DNA of 64,000 nucleotides from JAMLHH01 sp037189845 (GCA_037189845.1 JBBCIS010000008.1:310001-374000); one strand, 5' to 3'; numbered from the stretch's first letter, positions 24,524-34,158 are shown. The notes: generated by a model not told the origin, from the letters alone. Numbers and translations: made by a program.

Positions 24524-26650
24524 ATGACTTTAAATATCACAGAAAACATCTCTAAGGAAGCGGTAAAGGATATTCACGAGCTGGATGCTAAAATCAAATC
24601 TTTTATCAATGGTGAAATTCCTGAAGATAAGTTTAAGCTCTTCAGATTGACTCGCGGAGTATATGGCCAGCGTCAGTTAGGTGTACAGATGTACAGGATA
24701 AAATTGCCGGCAGGCCGTATCTCGCCTAAGCAATTGGTGAGAATCGCTGATCTGTCTGAACAGTATGCCAGCGCTAACCTGCATTTTACTACCCGTCAGG
24801 ATATTCAGCTGCACTATGTGAAAGTGACGGATGCGCCTGCAATCCTTGCAGGATTAGAAGATGTTGGAGTTACTTCGAGAGAGGCGTGTGGAAATACTGT
24901 CCGTAATATTACAGCATCTGCTACTGCAGGAGTAGATAAAAACGAGGTGTTTGACATATCGCCTTATGCGTATGAAGCTTTCAGGTACCTGCTGAGAAAT
25001 CCAGTCAATCAGGATATGGGAAGGAAGATAAAAATAGCTTATTCATCTTCTGAGCATGATACTGCATATACATTTTTACACGATTTCGGGTTCATTCCGA
25101 GAATACAGGATGGGCAGAGAGGCTTCAAAGTAGTCGTAGGTGGCGGTTTGGGAGCGCAGGCGATATTGGCTCAGACAGCGTTTGAGTTTTTGCCGGAAGA
25201 CCAGATGATACCTTTTATAGAGGCCGGTTTGAGAGTTTTTGACAGATACGGAGAGCGTACCAGAAGGAATAAAGCAAGGATGAAATTTCTTGTTAAAGAG
25301 TTGGGATTAGAGAAATTTTTGCAGCTGATCCAGGATGAGTGGAAGACTCTGAAAGTTAAATCTTATACAGTAGACAGAAACCTGATCACTCCGGGCGAAG
25401 CTCCCGAAGCAGTGGAAGCTCCTCAGGTAGTGATTGAAAATGAGCAGGGTTATCAGGACTGGTTGAAAACCAACGTCTTTGAGCAAAAGCAGGAAGGACT
25501 TTACGGAGTATTCTTAAAGGTGACTAACGGCGATATAAAACCTGACCAAGCTAGAAGGTTAGCAGCTTTGGCTGAAAAATACGCGTCATCAGATATGAGG
25601 GTAACGATGAACCAGGGATTTTTGATAAAATTTGTGCGTCCTGAATATCTGCCTTATGTCTATTCGGAATTAAAAGATATGAATCTGGCAAATATTGGTT
25701 TTGATTCTATCGCTGATGTGACTACCTGTCCGGGTACGGATACCTGTAACTTAGGTGTAACGAACAGTATGACACTGGCCCAAATTTTAGAAGAGGTAAT
25801 CGAAGGGGAATACCGTCATCTGATTTTTGACTCAGAAATTAAAATCAAAATGAGTGGCTGTATGAACTCCTGCGGTCAGCATATGGCAGCTCAGATAGGT
25901 TTTCACGGAAGCTCTATCAAAGTAGGGCAACTGGTAGCACCCGCTATGCAGGTAATACTCGGTGGAGGAGTAGACGCTCAGGGTGTCGGTTCTGTAGGAG
26001 ATAAGATCGTCAAGCTTCCTACAAAACGTATTGCCACTGCTTTGAGAATGCTTTTGGATGATTATGAAGATTTGTCTAATGAAGGTGAATATTTCAACGA
26101 TTACTACAGAAGACAGGGTAAGCAATATTTTTATGCCTTGTTGAAGCCGTTGGCAGATACAAGCCTATATACTGATGATGATTTCTTTGATTATGGTCAG
26201 GACCAGCATTTTATACCGGAAATCGGTGTGGGTGAATGTGCGGGTGTCATGTTTGATATGGTTGGTATCATTCTGAAAGATGCGGAAGACAAGAAAGGTC
26301 TGGCGAAGCAATTGATTGCAGAGGAAAGATATGCAGAGGCTATCTATCATTCTTATACTGGTTATATCATTGGTGCTAAAGCTATTTTGCTGAGTAAAGA
26401 CATTGAGTGTAATACTCAGATCAAAATCATGAAAGATTTTGACGAGAAGATTGTGGCTACCGGAATCTTCCCGATTGAAAACGGAACTTTCGAATCTACT
26501 GTACTGGAAATTCAGAACCACGAGCCATCTTTGGAATTTGCTTCTGAATATGTGGCTGGTTTTGAAAACTTCTTGTCTAAAGTAATTTCTCACAGACAAG
26601 CGGCTATCGAAGCTGACAAAGTGGTCGTAGAAGCTGCTTATAAAGCATAG
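24524..26650 (+). CDS. Siroheme-dependent nitrite/sulfite reductase with C-terminal HEPN-like domain
   Basis: Six-electron reduction of sulfite to sulfide (or nitrite to ammonia). Two ferredoxin-like/half-domain repeats (FRLTRGVYGQRQLGVQM...; GLYGVFLKVTNGDI...) bracket the siroheme domains. The 4Fe-4S/siroheme ligands are C405-x5-C411 (TCPGTDTC) and C446-x3-C450 (GCMNSC). About 150 residues beyond the normal C-terminus (from about 560, FIPEIGVGECAGVMFDM...) form an all-helical HEPN-like extension that I associate with the Bacteroidota form of this enzyme. It is followed by two siroheme-synthesis genes, which supports assimilatory sulfite reduction. cysH, cysD and cysN are absent from the window. 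The terminator-like hairpin just upstream may regulate it. Confidence 0.9.
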   Translation: MTLNITENISKEAVKDIHELDAKIKSFINGEIPEDKFKLFRLTRGVYGQRQLGVQMYRIKLPAGRISPKQLVRIADLSEQYASANLHFTTRQDIQLHYVKVTDAPAILAGLEDVGVTSREACGNTVRNITASATAGVDKNEVFDISPYAYEAFRYLLRNPVNQDMGRKIKIAYSSSEHDTAYTFLHDFGFIPRIQDGQRGFKVVVGGGLGAQAILAQTAFEFLPEDQMIPFIEAGLRVFDRYGERTRRNKARMKFLVKELGLEKFLQLIQDEWKTLKVKSYTVDRNLITPGEAPEAVEAPQVVIENEQGYQDWLKTNVFEQKQEGLYGVFLKVTNGDIKPDQARRLAALAEKYASSDMRVTMNQGFLIKFVRPEYLPYVYSELKDMNLANIGFDSIADVTTCPGTDTCNLGVTNSMTLAQILEEVIEGEYRHLIFDSEIKIKMSGCMNSCGQHMAAQIGFHGSSIKVGQLVAPAMQVILGGGVDAQGVGSVGDKIVKLPTKRIATALRMLLDDYEDLSNEGEYFNDYYRRQGKQYFYALLKPLADTSLYTDDDFFDYGQDQHFIPEIGVGECAGVMFDMVGIILKDAEDKKGLAKQLIAEERYAEAIYHSYTGYIIGAKAILLSKDIECNTQIKIMKDFDEKIVATGIFPIENGTFESTVLEIQNHEPSLEFASEYVAGFENFLSKVISHRQAAIEADKVVVEAAYKA

Positions 26651-26762
26651 TTTGAAAGTACGAGGTACGAAAATTAAAGTACGAAGTAAAGTAGAAGCTG
26701 CAGCGAACCAGTGTATGGTCAACCGTTTGTCTTCAAAATTGGCAGAGTCCCAATACTAATAA

Positions 26763-27560
26763 ATGAATTGGCAACCATCTGAAAATTTACATCAGAAAGC
26801 CCGCCTTACGTTAGTGGGAGCGGGCCCAGGTGATCCTGAGCTGATTACCTATAAAGCGGTAAAGGTGCTGGAAACTGCAGATGTGGTTTTATATGATGCG
26901 TTGGTGGATAAAAGTTTGCTGCAGCATGCGCCTGATGCCCAACATATCTATGTAGGGAAAAGAGCTGGTCAGCATTATATGACTCAGCTGGAAATCAACA
27001 GGTTAATAGTAGACATGGCTGTGAAATATGGTCATGTGGTGAGGCTGAAAGGAGGTGACCCATTCATTTTCGGACGTGGCCAGGAAGAATTGGCATTTGC
27101 TGCAGAGTTTAAAATTCCTACGACCTATGTACCGGGGATCAGCAGTTCGATAGCTGTACCGGGACTGGCGGGAATTCCTTTGACATCCAGAGGTGTAAAT
27201 GAAAGCTTCTGGGTAACGACAGGTACAACTTCCTGCGGTGTGTTATCATCAGATATTCCACTGGCGGCACAATCTACCGCTACAGTAGTGATATTGATGG
27301 GTATGGGAAAGCTGGAAGAGATCGTAAATATCTTTAAGCAATATCGCTATAAAGATTTGCCTGTTGCAGTGATACAATCGGGTTCAACTCCGAAAGAGAA
27401 AAAGGTTTTCGGCAATCTGAACAATATAGAAGAAAGAGTTCGGGAAAGTGGAGTGTCAACTCCGGCTATCATCATTTTAGGTGAAGTGGTAGCCCATTCT
27501 AAATCTTATTCTGAGTATCTTCAGTTGTTGTTTACTTCTGATAGCAATGGGACAAAATAA
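26763..27560 (+). CDS. cobA: Uroporphyrinogen-III C-methyltransferase
   Basis: SAM-dependent methylation of uroporphyrinogen III at C-2 and C-7 to precorrin-2, the first step to siroheme. The 265-residue protein has the tetrapyrrole methylase motifs LVGAGPGDPELIT (about 18-30), VLYDALVDKSLL, GKRAGQH, VVRLKGGDPFIFGRGQEEL and the VPGISSSIAVPGLAGIPLTSRGV loop, plus VILMGMGKLEEI. It stands alone rather than fused to uroporphyrinogen synthase. The gene lies 112 bases after the sulfite reductase and overlaps the next gene by 14 bases. In this context the product feeds siroheme rather than cobalamin. Confidence 0.95.
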   Translation: MNWQPSENLHQKARLTLVGAGPGDPELITYKAVKVLETADVVLYDALVDKSLLQHAPDAQHIYVGKRAGQHYMTQLEINRLIVDMAVKYGHVVRLKGGDPFIFGRGQEELAFAAEFKIPTTYVPGISSSIAVPGLAGIPLTSRGVNESFWVTTGTTSCGVLSSDIPLAAQSTATVVILMGMGKLEEIVNIFKQYRYKDLPVAVIQSGSTPKEKKVFGNLNNIEERVRESGVSTPAIIILGEVVAHSKSYSEYLQLLFTSDSNGTK

Positions 27561-28134
27561 ATTATACCCTGTATTTCTTAAATTACACAACTTTACTACA
27601 CTAATCGTAGGTGGTGGCAAAGTGGGAGAGGAGAAGCTGCATTTTATTCTGAAAAGTAGTCCGGATGCAAAAATTTATCTCGTAGCAACAGAAATTTCTG
27701 AAAATATCAGGGAAATAGTGAGAGATTTTCCGCAGGTCACACTCGAAGAAAAATCATTTGAAGGAAAAGATGTTATCGGTAAAAAAGCAGTCATCGCAGC
27801 GACTTCTGATCATGAGGTAAATATGAATGTCTACCAGGCTTGCCAGGAATACGGAGTTTTAATCAATGTAGCAGATACGCCGGAGCTATGTGATTTTTAT
27901 CTGGGAAGTATTGTTACCAAAGGAGATTTGAAGATTGGAATTTCCACCAACGGACAATCGCCTACTTTTGCCAAAAGATTCAGAGAAGTTCTGGAAGAAG
28001 CTTTACCGGACAGTATAGATGGAATTTTGAGCAAGCTGGCAGAAATCAGGAATAAGTTGTCCGGAGATTTTCAGCAGAAGGTGCAGAAGCTGGATGAGAT
28101 CACGGACGTGTTGAGGGATAAGAATGGTGATTAG
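27547..28134 (+). CDS. Precorrin-2 dehydrogenase / sirohydrochlorin ferrochelatase (CysG N-terminal, Met8p-like)
   Basis: Converts precorrin-2 to sirohydrochlorin with NAD and probably inserts iron to form siroheme. The 195-residue protein has the NAD-binding VGGGKVGEEKLHFIL (about 20-35), the AATSDHEVNMNVYQACQEYGVLINVADTPELCDFYLGSIVTKGDLKIGISTNGQSPTFAKRFRE region with the Asp (in NVADTPE) that acts in both reactions, and the C-terminal helical dimer domain. This is the length of stand-alone Met8p/SirC-like enzymes. Its start lies 14 bases inside cobA. It completes the reductase-cobA-dehydrogenase operon. Confidence 0.93.
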   Translation: MGQNKLYPVFLKLHNFTTLIVGGGKVGEEKLHFILKSSPDAKIYLVATEISENIREIVRDFPQVTLEEKSFEGKDVIGKKAVIAATSDHEVNMNVYQACQEYGVLINVADTPELCDFYLGSIVTKGDLKIGISTNGQSPTFAKRFREVLEEALPDSIDGILSKLAEIRNKLSGDFQQKVQKLDEITDVLRDKNGD

Positions 28135-28241
28135 ATTTAGTCTCCCATCTTTAATCGTACGTCAGTTACGTCCGGATAGAGGCGGATAAGCCACAGCGAA
28201 GCGAGGATTATAAACCCCAAACCGGAAATTTTACCGGAAAT

Positions 28242-29861
28242 CTAATGTAATACTATTACTCCTGAAACCGGACTCAGCTTTAACCGGTCATTCTCTATTT
28301 TAGAAGAGGCGTGTGTAGATGCTATAATTTTACCTTTTGTACTGATTGTATGTTGTTTGCCGGAAAAGTTCAGAATGATGGAGATCTTTTCATTTTCATG
28401 CTGTCTTTCATAAATGAGCATATCAGAGTTGTCAGAGTCTTTGATAGTAAGATTTCCCTGGTGTAAAGCCTTGTGTTGTTTTCTCAGCTCGATTAACAGC
28501 TTGTACCAGTTCAGAAGGGAATCCGGATCCTTTTGCATCTGAGCGACGTTGCGGTGAGTATGCTCCTGTGTGACATCCAACCATGGTGTATGTTGTGAAA
28601 AGCCTGCATGCTGGCTGACATCCCATTGCATAGGAGTGCGGCAAACATCTCTGTTAATACTAACGGGCATCAGCTTCAGCAACCAATCCGGAAGCCATTT
28701 GAAGACTTCTGCCATCGGATCTAATGCAGTTTCTCTGGTCAATTCTCCGTTGATGATACCGATTTCTTCTCCGTAATAAAGTGTGGGAACGGCCCGGACT
28801 GTAAGCTGTAAAAGTGCCATCATTTTGGCTTTTTCGAGGTCATTACCGATTCTTCGGGTATATCTGTAGATATCGTGGTTGCCTAATACCCAGGTAGGAA
28901 TCAATGGGTGCGGAAGCTCTTTCTCGAATTCTTCGATAGTTTTTTTGAACCACTTTGCCTTGAATTTAAAGTACAATGTCTCAAAAAGAAAGATGAGGTG
29001 AAGTCCTTTTCCTTTGGCTAAATATTGTTTGACAATATCTCTGCTGCCAAATACTTCTCCGACCAGAAATCTTTCATTGGGTCCATATTCATCCATGACA
29101 GCTCTGAGCTCTTCTGCAAATCCAAAATTTTCCGGTTGGTTGACAGAGTATTTCCTTTTCTGGAAATTGCCGCCCGGCCAGTCCACACTCGGTGCAGGAT
29201 TGGGTGTCCACGGATTATTTCTGAAATCTTTGTCTTTGAGGATACAGTTGAAAATATCTAATCTGAATCCGTCTACACCTTTGTCTAACCAGAATCTGAC
29301 AGTGTCAAACATCTCTTTTTTCACTTCGGGATTTCTGTAGTTTAAGTCGGGCTGGAACGGAAGAAATGAAGCATAATACCACTGGTTTCTTTCCGGACTG
29401 TAGTGCCAGCCTCTGCCCCAGACGATGCTTTTCCAGTTGTTGGGAGGGTTGCTGCCGTTACCGTCTTTCCAGATATACCAGTCAGATTTGGGGTTATATT
29501 TGGATTTTTTTGACTCCTGAAACCAGGCGTGCTGTTCGGATGTATGGTTCATGACCATATCAAGGACGATCTTCATACCGCGCGCATGGATGCCGTCAAT
29601 CAATGCCTGGGCATCTTCCATGGTGCCGTATTCGGGAGCGATGGTTCTGTAATTGCGTATGTCGTAGCCGAAGTCTTGCTGCGGACTGTCGTAAAACGGA
29701 GAGAACCAGATGGTTTCCACACCCAGCTCTTTGAGATAATCCAATCTTTGTATGATACCAAGGATGTCACCGATACCATCACCGTTGCTGTCCTGAAATG
29801 AACGGGGATAGATTTGATAGATCACGGTTTTCTGCCACCAGGGTAACTCCGGAAATTGCAT
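28242..29861 (-). CDS. GH13 alpha-glucosidase / oligo-1,6-glucosidase
   Basis: A 539-residue glycoside hydrolase of family 13, oligosaccharide subfamily. The (beta/alpha)8 motifs are QIYPRSFQDSNGDGIGD, DMVMNHTSEQH, the nucleophile in GFRLDIFN (about residue 200), the acid/base in VGEVFG (about 269) and GNHDIYRYTRR (about 329). The calcium-type DSNGDGIGD loop and the length fit alpha-glucosidase or dextran glucosidase. No signal peptide, so it is cytoplasmic and acts on imported oligosaccharides. It is last in an operon behind the PaiB-like gene (ten-base gap) and a lipoprotein gene. The exact linkage (alpha-1,4 or 1,6) is not decided. Confidence 0.93.
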   Translation of the reverse strand: MQFPELPWWQKTVIYQIYPRSFQDSNGDGIGDILGIIQRLDYLKELGVETIWFSPFYDSPQQDFGYDIRNYRTIAPEYGTMEDAQALIDGIHARGMKIVLDMVMNHTSEQHAWFQESKKSKYNPKSDWYIWKDGNGSNPPNNWKSIVWGRGWHYSPERNQWYYASFLPFQPDLNYRNPEVKKEMFDTVRFWLDKGVDGFRLDIFNCILKDKDFRNNPWTPNPAPSVDWPGGNFQKRKYSVNQPENFGFAEELRAVMDEYGPNERFLVGEVFGSRDIVKQYLAKGKGLHLIFLFETLYFKFKAKWFKKTIEEFEKELPHPLIPTWVLGNHDIYRYTRRIGNDLEKAKMMALLQLTVRAVPTLYYGEEIGIINGELTRETALDPMAEVFKWLPDWLLKLMPVSINRDVCRTPMQWDVSQHAGFSQHTPWLDVTQEHTHRNVAQMQKDPDSLLNWYKLLIELRKQHKALHQGNLTIKDSDNSDMLIYERQHENEKISIILNFSGKQHTISTKGKIIASTHASSKIENDRLKLSPVSGVIVLH

Positions 29862-29871
29862 ACAGATAATA

Positions 29872-30471
29872 TTAAGATTTGGTATTGAAAATTCTGACCC
29901 ATTCAGCTAACTCTCTTTCTGATGAATTTTCTGACTGGCTGAGATGTTGTATGATGTTATTGATTTCGACAGGCGTCCGGTTCTGGCTGAGCTTGGAAAT
30001 GCCTTCGAATCTTTCTACTTCGATTTTGAAGGCACGGATACCCATCTGAAGCCCGTTTTTATATTTATCGGGAAGCAGATACCATTTTTCCAGCGCCTGA
30101 ATTTCTGTCTGACGCATCAGATCTTCCACAATTCTGATATTATCTTCTACAGGGAGAAATTCGAGCTTGCCATAACAGTTAACTGCAAGATAATCCCACG
30201 TAGGTACGCTGAGAGATTTTTCATACAATGCAGTAGAGATATACGCATGAGGTCCCTGAAAGGTACAGACGCAATCTTTTCTATTAGAATTTATCACAGG
30301 ATTGTTGGCAGCTACGTGACCTTCCAGCAGGATTTTTTCTCCGTCAATATGGATATTGAAAGGGATATGGGATACTTTGTTTTCACAAAATAAAATACCG
30401 AAAGAGTTTTCCTGTAACAGCCGGCTAATAATGTTGAAGTCATGCAGTTGATAGTAACTTGGTATGTACAT
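29872..30471 (-). CDS. PaiB-like FMN-binding protein
   Basis: A 199-residue protein of the PaiB / FMN-binding negative regulator family (split beta-barrel). MYIPSYYQLHDFNII at the N-terminus, LEGHVAANNP, VCTFQGPHAYISTALYE, VPTWDYLAVNCYG and the YKNGLQMGIRAFKIEVERFEGISKLSQNR segment are the family's conserved blocks. Bacillus PaiB influences sporulation and protease genes; most members are better described as flavin- or heme-binding split-barrel proteins. The spacing (nine bases upstream, ten downstream) places it in an operon with a lipoprotein and a GH13 enzyme. No functional link to sugars is known. Confidence 0.9.
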   Translation of the reverse strand: MYIPSYYQLHDFNIISRLLQENSFGILFCENKVSHIPFNIHIDGEKILLEGHVAANNPVINSNRKDCVCTFQGPHAYISTALYEKSLSVPTWDYLAVNCYGKLEFLPVEDNIRIVEDLMRQTEIQALEKWYLLPDKYKNGLQMGIRAFKIEVERFEGISKLSQNRTPVEINNIIQHLSQSENSSERELAEWVRIFNTKS

Positions 30472-30480
30472 GCTTGGCGT

Positions 30481-31488
30481 TTAATATTCCCAGATATTCA
30501 CTTTTTCCTGATGTATGGAATCACCTTTCTGTTCCTGAATATAGATGTATCCTGAACCTGCAAGCTGCACAGAATTTTTTCTTGCTTCCTGATCACTGAA
30601 CAAAGTATTATAGTTTACCTGAAATTTTTTCATGATATTCCATGTTCCTCTTTTGAAAGTATAGATCGTGATGTATCCTGTATTCCCGGTTTTGGTGAGC
30701 GCACTGAATTCATCCATTCCATCCCCGTCCAAATCTCCCTGATTGAGCAGCGAAGCTCCTTTTGTCTCTTTGATATCTAAAGGAGGCAGAAGCTCATTGG
30801 AGAAAAACAAGCTGGTCGTACAATCCGAACAGTTAGGGTCATCCGGAGGGAATACATAAATCGTTTCAGATCCTTTTCCTGAAAAATTACCTTTTATTTC
30901 GGAAGTAGACGGGCTGTACCTCTCCATCAGTAACTGCATGGAATCTTTGAGCTCTTTGGTTTTGATATCCGTTTCAGGATCGCTTTCAGCTACGATGACC
31001 CATTTGTTTTCTTCTGTTTTTTTGAAGATGATATAGGCAGGAACGGGTGCTGTAATTTTCCCTACGCTGATGTATTTAGTGAAATCGGCTCTATATTCCG
31101 ACGGATTGATTTTTTTGACCCGGATACCTCCAATAATTCTCTGAAAGTAATCGGGATACTTGTTAAACACTTTTCGTTTGATCTGGACTGCATCATAACT
31201 ATTGCGGTCTTCTCCATAAAAAAAGATCTGGGAAGCATATAAATCCTGGAGATTATCAATGAATTTGGCATTGTGACATCCATTCCAGACTCTGACCATA
31301 TGAGCTACCTGCATGGTATCATGCATTTGTTCAAATGGCATGGTCTCACCTAAATTATCCTGAATTAATTGTTCAAGCGATTTATCATCTCCGGTGCCAT
31401 TATCTTCATCATTTGAATTGCAACTGCTTATAAAAGAAACGCTACACCCAATGATTGTTAATAGTAGAAATACTTTTGCCACTTTCAT
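30481..31488 (-). CDS. Hypothetical lipoprotein with a DGDG calcium-type loop
   Basis: The start at 31488 gives a short signal and lipobox (FISSC). The mature protein is about 310 residues. The first half (around residues 45-190) has alpha/beta character with EQMHDTMQVAHMVRVWNGCHNAKF. Towards the C-terminus is LLNQGDLDGDGMDEFSALTKTGN, like one FG-GAP/VCBS repeat blade with a DxDGDGxDE calcium-binding loop. The track's longer start at 31509 would place seven extra residues before the signal. It is first in a three-gene operon. The function is unknown; surface ligand binding is possible. Confidence 0.65.
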   Translation of the reverse strand: MKVAKVFLLLTIIGCSVSFISSCNSNDEDNGTGDDKSLEQLIQDNLGETMPFEQMHDTMQVAHMVRVWNGCHNAKFIDNLQDLYASQIFFYGEDRNSYDAVQIKRKVFNKYPDYFQRIIGGIRVKKINPSEYRADFTKYISVGKITAPVPAYIIFKKTEENKWVIVAESDPETDIKTKELKDSMQLLMERYSPSTSEIKGNFSGKGSETIYVFPPDDPNCSDCTTSLFFSNELLPPLDIKETKGASLLNQGDLDGDGMDEFSALTKTGNTGYITIYTFKRGTWNIMKKFQVNYNTLFSDQEARKNSVQLAGSGYIYIQEQKGDSIHQEKVNIWEY

Positions 31489-31606
31489 TGAAACAAATAT
31501 AAATAGCATAATTGAATAGTACAGTATAGAATGCTGAATTCTCTGTGTCTTGCTGAGAAATTATTCATTTACATCATGTTGCATTTTATAGCTGAATTCA
31601 GCCGGT

Positions 31607-32668
31607 TTATATGCTTTCAGTATCTGTTATCAGATTTTCTAATATTTCAGTAGTAGACTTTCCACTGAATGGGTGAATCGATTGACCGACCCACATACTT
31701 ACAAAATCTGCATTGTTACACAATTTTGCCACTCTGCGTAATTCACCGGTCAGCTTATTCTGATAAGGATAGGGTAGCATGTAATCTGAATGCTCAATAG
31801 CTTCTATGAAGAGATTTTTAATGCCTCTGGCATAGCGACCAGAAAAGCTTTTGGTCAATATAATTTCATCTTCTTTTACGTTTCTCAATCGCTGCTTTTC
31901 AAAATCTTTTAATGAGCTTTCTGCTGAACTCAGAAGCAGGCTACCTACCTGAAATCCCTGTGCTCCGAGCATTTGTGCTGCTAATAATGTTTTTCCATTG
32001 TAAATTCCGCCTGCATAGATCATCGGAATTTTTACATTGTCGAGTATCTGAGATAATAAGGAAAATCCCCCGATTTGAGGGATGTTCTCAGCAGAAAAGC
32101 TGCCCCGGTGTCCGCCGGCTTCGATTCCTTGCACACAAATAATATCAATGCCGGCTTTTTCTAAAGCAAGCGCTTCCTGTAAAGAGGTACATGTCCCGAT
32201 CAGGATCGTTCCATTATTTTTTAACAGATCGATACCGGATGAGTCAAGATTGCCGAAAGTAAAGCTCAGAATTTTACAGTTTTCTGCAATGATAGCATCT
32301 ATTTGTTCGTGATAGGAATTGATCTTTATTTCGTGGATCTCAGGCAGATGGACATCTAAATTATTTTTCCGGGCTAATTGCTCTATAAAGCTTTTGGTGT
32401 TGCTGTATTTTATTTTTAGCTCGTTCGTGATTTCAGGAATGTTGTTTACAAAAATATTTACTGCGAATGCCTGACCGGTAAGCTGCCTGGTAGCGCGAAT
32501 TGCTTCCACGCATTTGTCAGCAGATAAATCTCCTAATGACAATGTGCCCAGACAGTTTGCTTTTGCAGCAGCAGCTACCATAGATGGTGTGGTCACGCCA
32601 AACATTGGAGCCTGAATAACAGGATAGCGAATGTTTAATTTTTGACTGAGCTCATTGGTCCATTTCAT
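31607..32668 (-). CDS. NAD(P)H-dependent flavin oxidoreductase / nitronate monooxygenase-like
   Basis: A 353-residue FMN TIM-barrel protein of the 2-nitropropane dioxygenase / FabK family. RYPVIQAPMFGVTTPSMVAAAAKANCLGTLSLG opens the barrel; VQGIEAGGHRGSF is the conserved catalytic-His segment, and YAGGIYNGKTLLAAQMLGAQGFQVGSLLL is the phosphate-binding loop. Enzymes of this group oxidise nitronates or act as enoyl reductases. Presence of the single EAGGH motif fits nitronate monooxygenase class I, but substrate choice cannot be read. It is monocistronic, 72 bases downstream of the serine dehydratase gene, same strand. Confidence 0.88.
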   Translation of the reverse strand: MKWTNELSQKLNIRYPVIQAPMFGVTTPSMVAAAAKANCLGTLSLGDLSADKCVEAIRATRQLTGQAFAVNIFVNNIPEITNELKIKYSNTKSFIEQLARKNNLDVHLPEIHEIKINSYHEQIDAIIAENCKILSFTFGNLDSSGIDLLKNNGTILIGTCTSLQEALALEKAGIDIICVQGIEAGGHRGSFSAENIPQIGGFSLLSQILDNVKIPMIYAGGIYNGKTLLAAQMLGAQGFQVGSLLLSSAESSLKDFEKQRLRNVKEDEIILTKSFSGRYARGIKNLFIEAIEHSDYMLPYPYQNKLTGELRRVAKLCNNADFVSMWVGQSIHPFSGKSTTEILENLITDTESI

Positions 32669-32739
32669 GGGTATTGTTTTTGGTCAGCTCTTCTGATGAA
32701 GATGATATTTTTAACATTAGAGAAGATATTTTGTTTATT

Positions 32740-34158
32740 CTAGCAATCAGCGACGTTTACGGTCACTGCCAGTCCGCCTTCTGAGGTTTCTTTGTATTTG
32801 TGATGCATATCTTTAGCAGTTTCCCACATCGTATGTACCACTTTGTCTAAAGATACTTTAACGTCTTTGGGATCCGTATCCAATGCAAGCTCAGCTGCAT
32901 TGATGGCTTTGATAGCTCCCATGGCATTCCTTTCGATACATGGTATCTGTACCAGTCCGCCAATAGGATCACAGGTCAGTCCCAGATGATGTTCCATAGC
33001 AATTTCGGCAGCAATAGTTACCTGTTCAGGAGAGCCGCCCAATAATTCGCATAAGGCTGCTGCTGCCATAGCAGATGATACACCTATTTCTGCCTGACAG
33101 CCACCCATTGCCGCAGATATGGTTGAACCTTTTTTAAAGATGCTGCCAATAACTCCAGCCACCATCAGAAATTGTTTGATTTCTTTTTCTCCGGCCTCAT
33201 GATTTTCTATTACCAGATAGTACATTAAAACTGCCGGAATTACACCGGCGCTTCCATTGGTCGGAGCCGTTACGACTCTTCCTAAGGAGGCGTTTACTTC
33301 ATTGACTGCGAGAGCAAAGCAACTCACCCATTTGAATATCTGCCTGAATTTGATCTTAGTTTTACGAATGGCGTTCATCCATTCCTGTGGATTGTGATAG
33401 GATATTTCTCCCTTGAGCTTACTGTGTATTTCATAAGCCCGTCTGCGTACATGCAGACCACCGGGCAATTCGCCCTCTTCATGACAACCGATATACATGG
33501 ATTCCAGCATTGTCTGCCAGATACGCATCAGCTCAGTATGAATGAGTGCTTCGCTCCGGACAGACTTTTCATTTTGGTACATGATCTCAGTAATAGAAAG
33601 ATTGGTCATCCTGCATAGCTCCAGTAATTCTTTCCCATTGTTGAAGGGAAACGGGAATACTTGAGAATAGTCTGTCTGAATGTTTTCATCTTCTCCTTTG
33701 CTGATAAAACCGCCTCCGATAGAATAAAAGGTAGATGTTATTGTATTGCCATCGATAAGTTCAGCCTTGAAACAAAGGCCATTGGCATGAAAGGGGAGGA
33801 ATTCCCTGTGGAAAATGATATCTTCTTCAAAAAAGAATGCGATAGGATAGATGCCTGCCAGAAATAATATTTTTTCAGATTTAATCCCGCTGACGATCGG
33901 AGCAATATCTTTTATTGGAATATACTCCGGATCTGTGCCGCTCAATCCCAGCAAAAGAGCCAGATCTGTAGCATGTCCTTTCCCGGTAAGAGATAATGAA
34001 CCGTATAAATGAATCTGTATTTTTTTGACCCTGGAAAGAAGATCAGTAGCTTTTAATTCTTTCAGGAATCTTTCTGCAGCTCTCCACGGGCCCAATGTAT
34101 GGGAGCTGGATGGGCCAATTCCAATCTTTAACATTTCAAATACAGATATATTCTCCAT
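32740..34158 (-). CDS. sdaA: L-serine ammonia-lyase, iron-sulfur type
   Basis: Dehydrates L-serine to pyruvate and ammonia. The 472-residue single chain carries the beta domain first (FEMLKIGIGPSSSHTLGPWRAAERF) and then the alpha catalytic domain (TAPTNGSAGVIPAVL, GCQAEIGVSSAMAAA, LTCDPIGGLVQIPCIERN). The Cys residues in GCQAE, TCDPIGG and IPCIERN are expected to bind the 4Fe-4S cluster. The length and order match E. coli SdaA/SdaB. The gene has its own transcription unit. No PLP lysine motif is present, confirming the iron-sulfur class. Confidence 0.93.
   Translation of the reverse strand: MENISVFEMLKIGIGPSSSHTLGPWRAAERFLKELKATDLLSRVKKIQIHLYGSLSLTGKGHATDLALLLGLSGTDPEYIPIKDIAPIVSGIKSEKILFLAGIYPIAFFFEEDIIFHREFLPFHANGLCFKAELIDGNTITSTFYSIGGGFISKGEDENIQTDYSQVFPFPFNNGKELLELCRMTNLSITEIMYQNEKSVRSEALIHTELMRIWQTMLESMYIGCHEEGELPGGLHVRRRAYEIHSKLKGEISYHNPQEWMNAIRKTKIKFRQIFKWVSCFALAVNEVNASLGRVVTAPTNGSAGVIPAVLMYYLVIENHEAGEKEIKQFLMVAGVIGSIFKKGSTISAAMGGCQAEIGVSSAMAAAALCELLGGSPEQVTIAAEIAMEHHLGLTCDPIGGLVQIPCIERNAMGAIKAINAAELALDTDPKDVKVSLDKVVHTMWETAKDMHHKYKETSEGGLAVTVNVADC

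Noticed and set aside
26655..26690. Repeated AAGTACGA words between sulfite reductase and cobA
   Set aside because: Only two or three imperfect short copies; too weak to call a regulatory repeat.
28135..28241. GC-richer stretch with CCGGAAATTTTACCGG between the siroheme operon and the glucosidase gene
   Set aside because: Short palindrome without a T run; could be a dispersed repeat but a genome is needed to tell.
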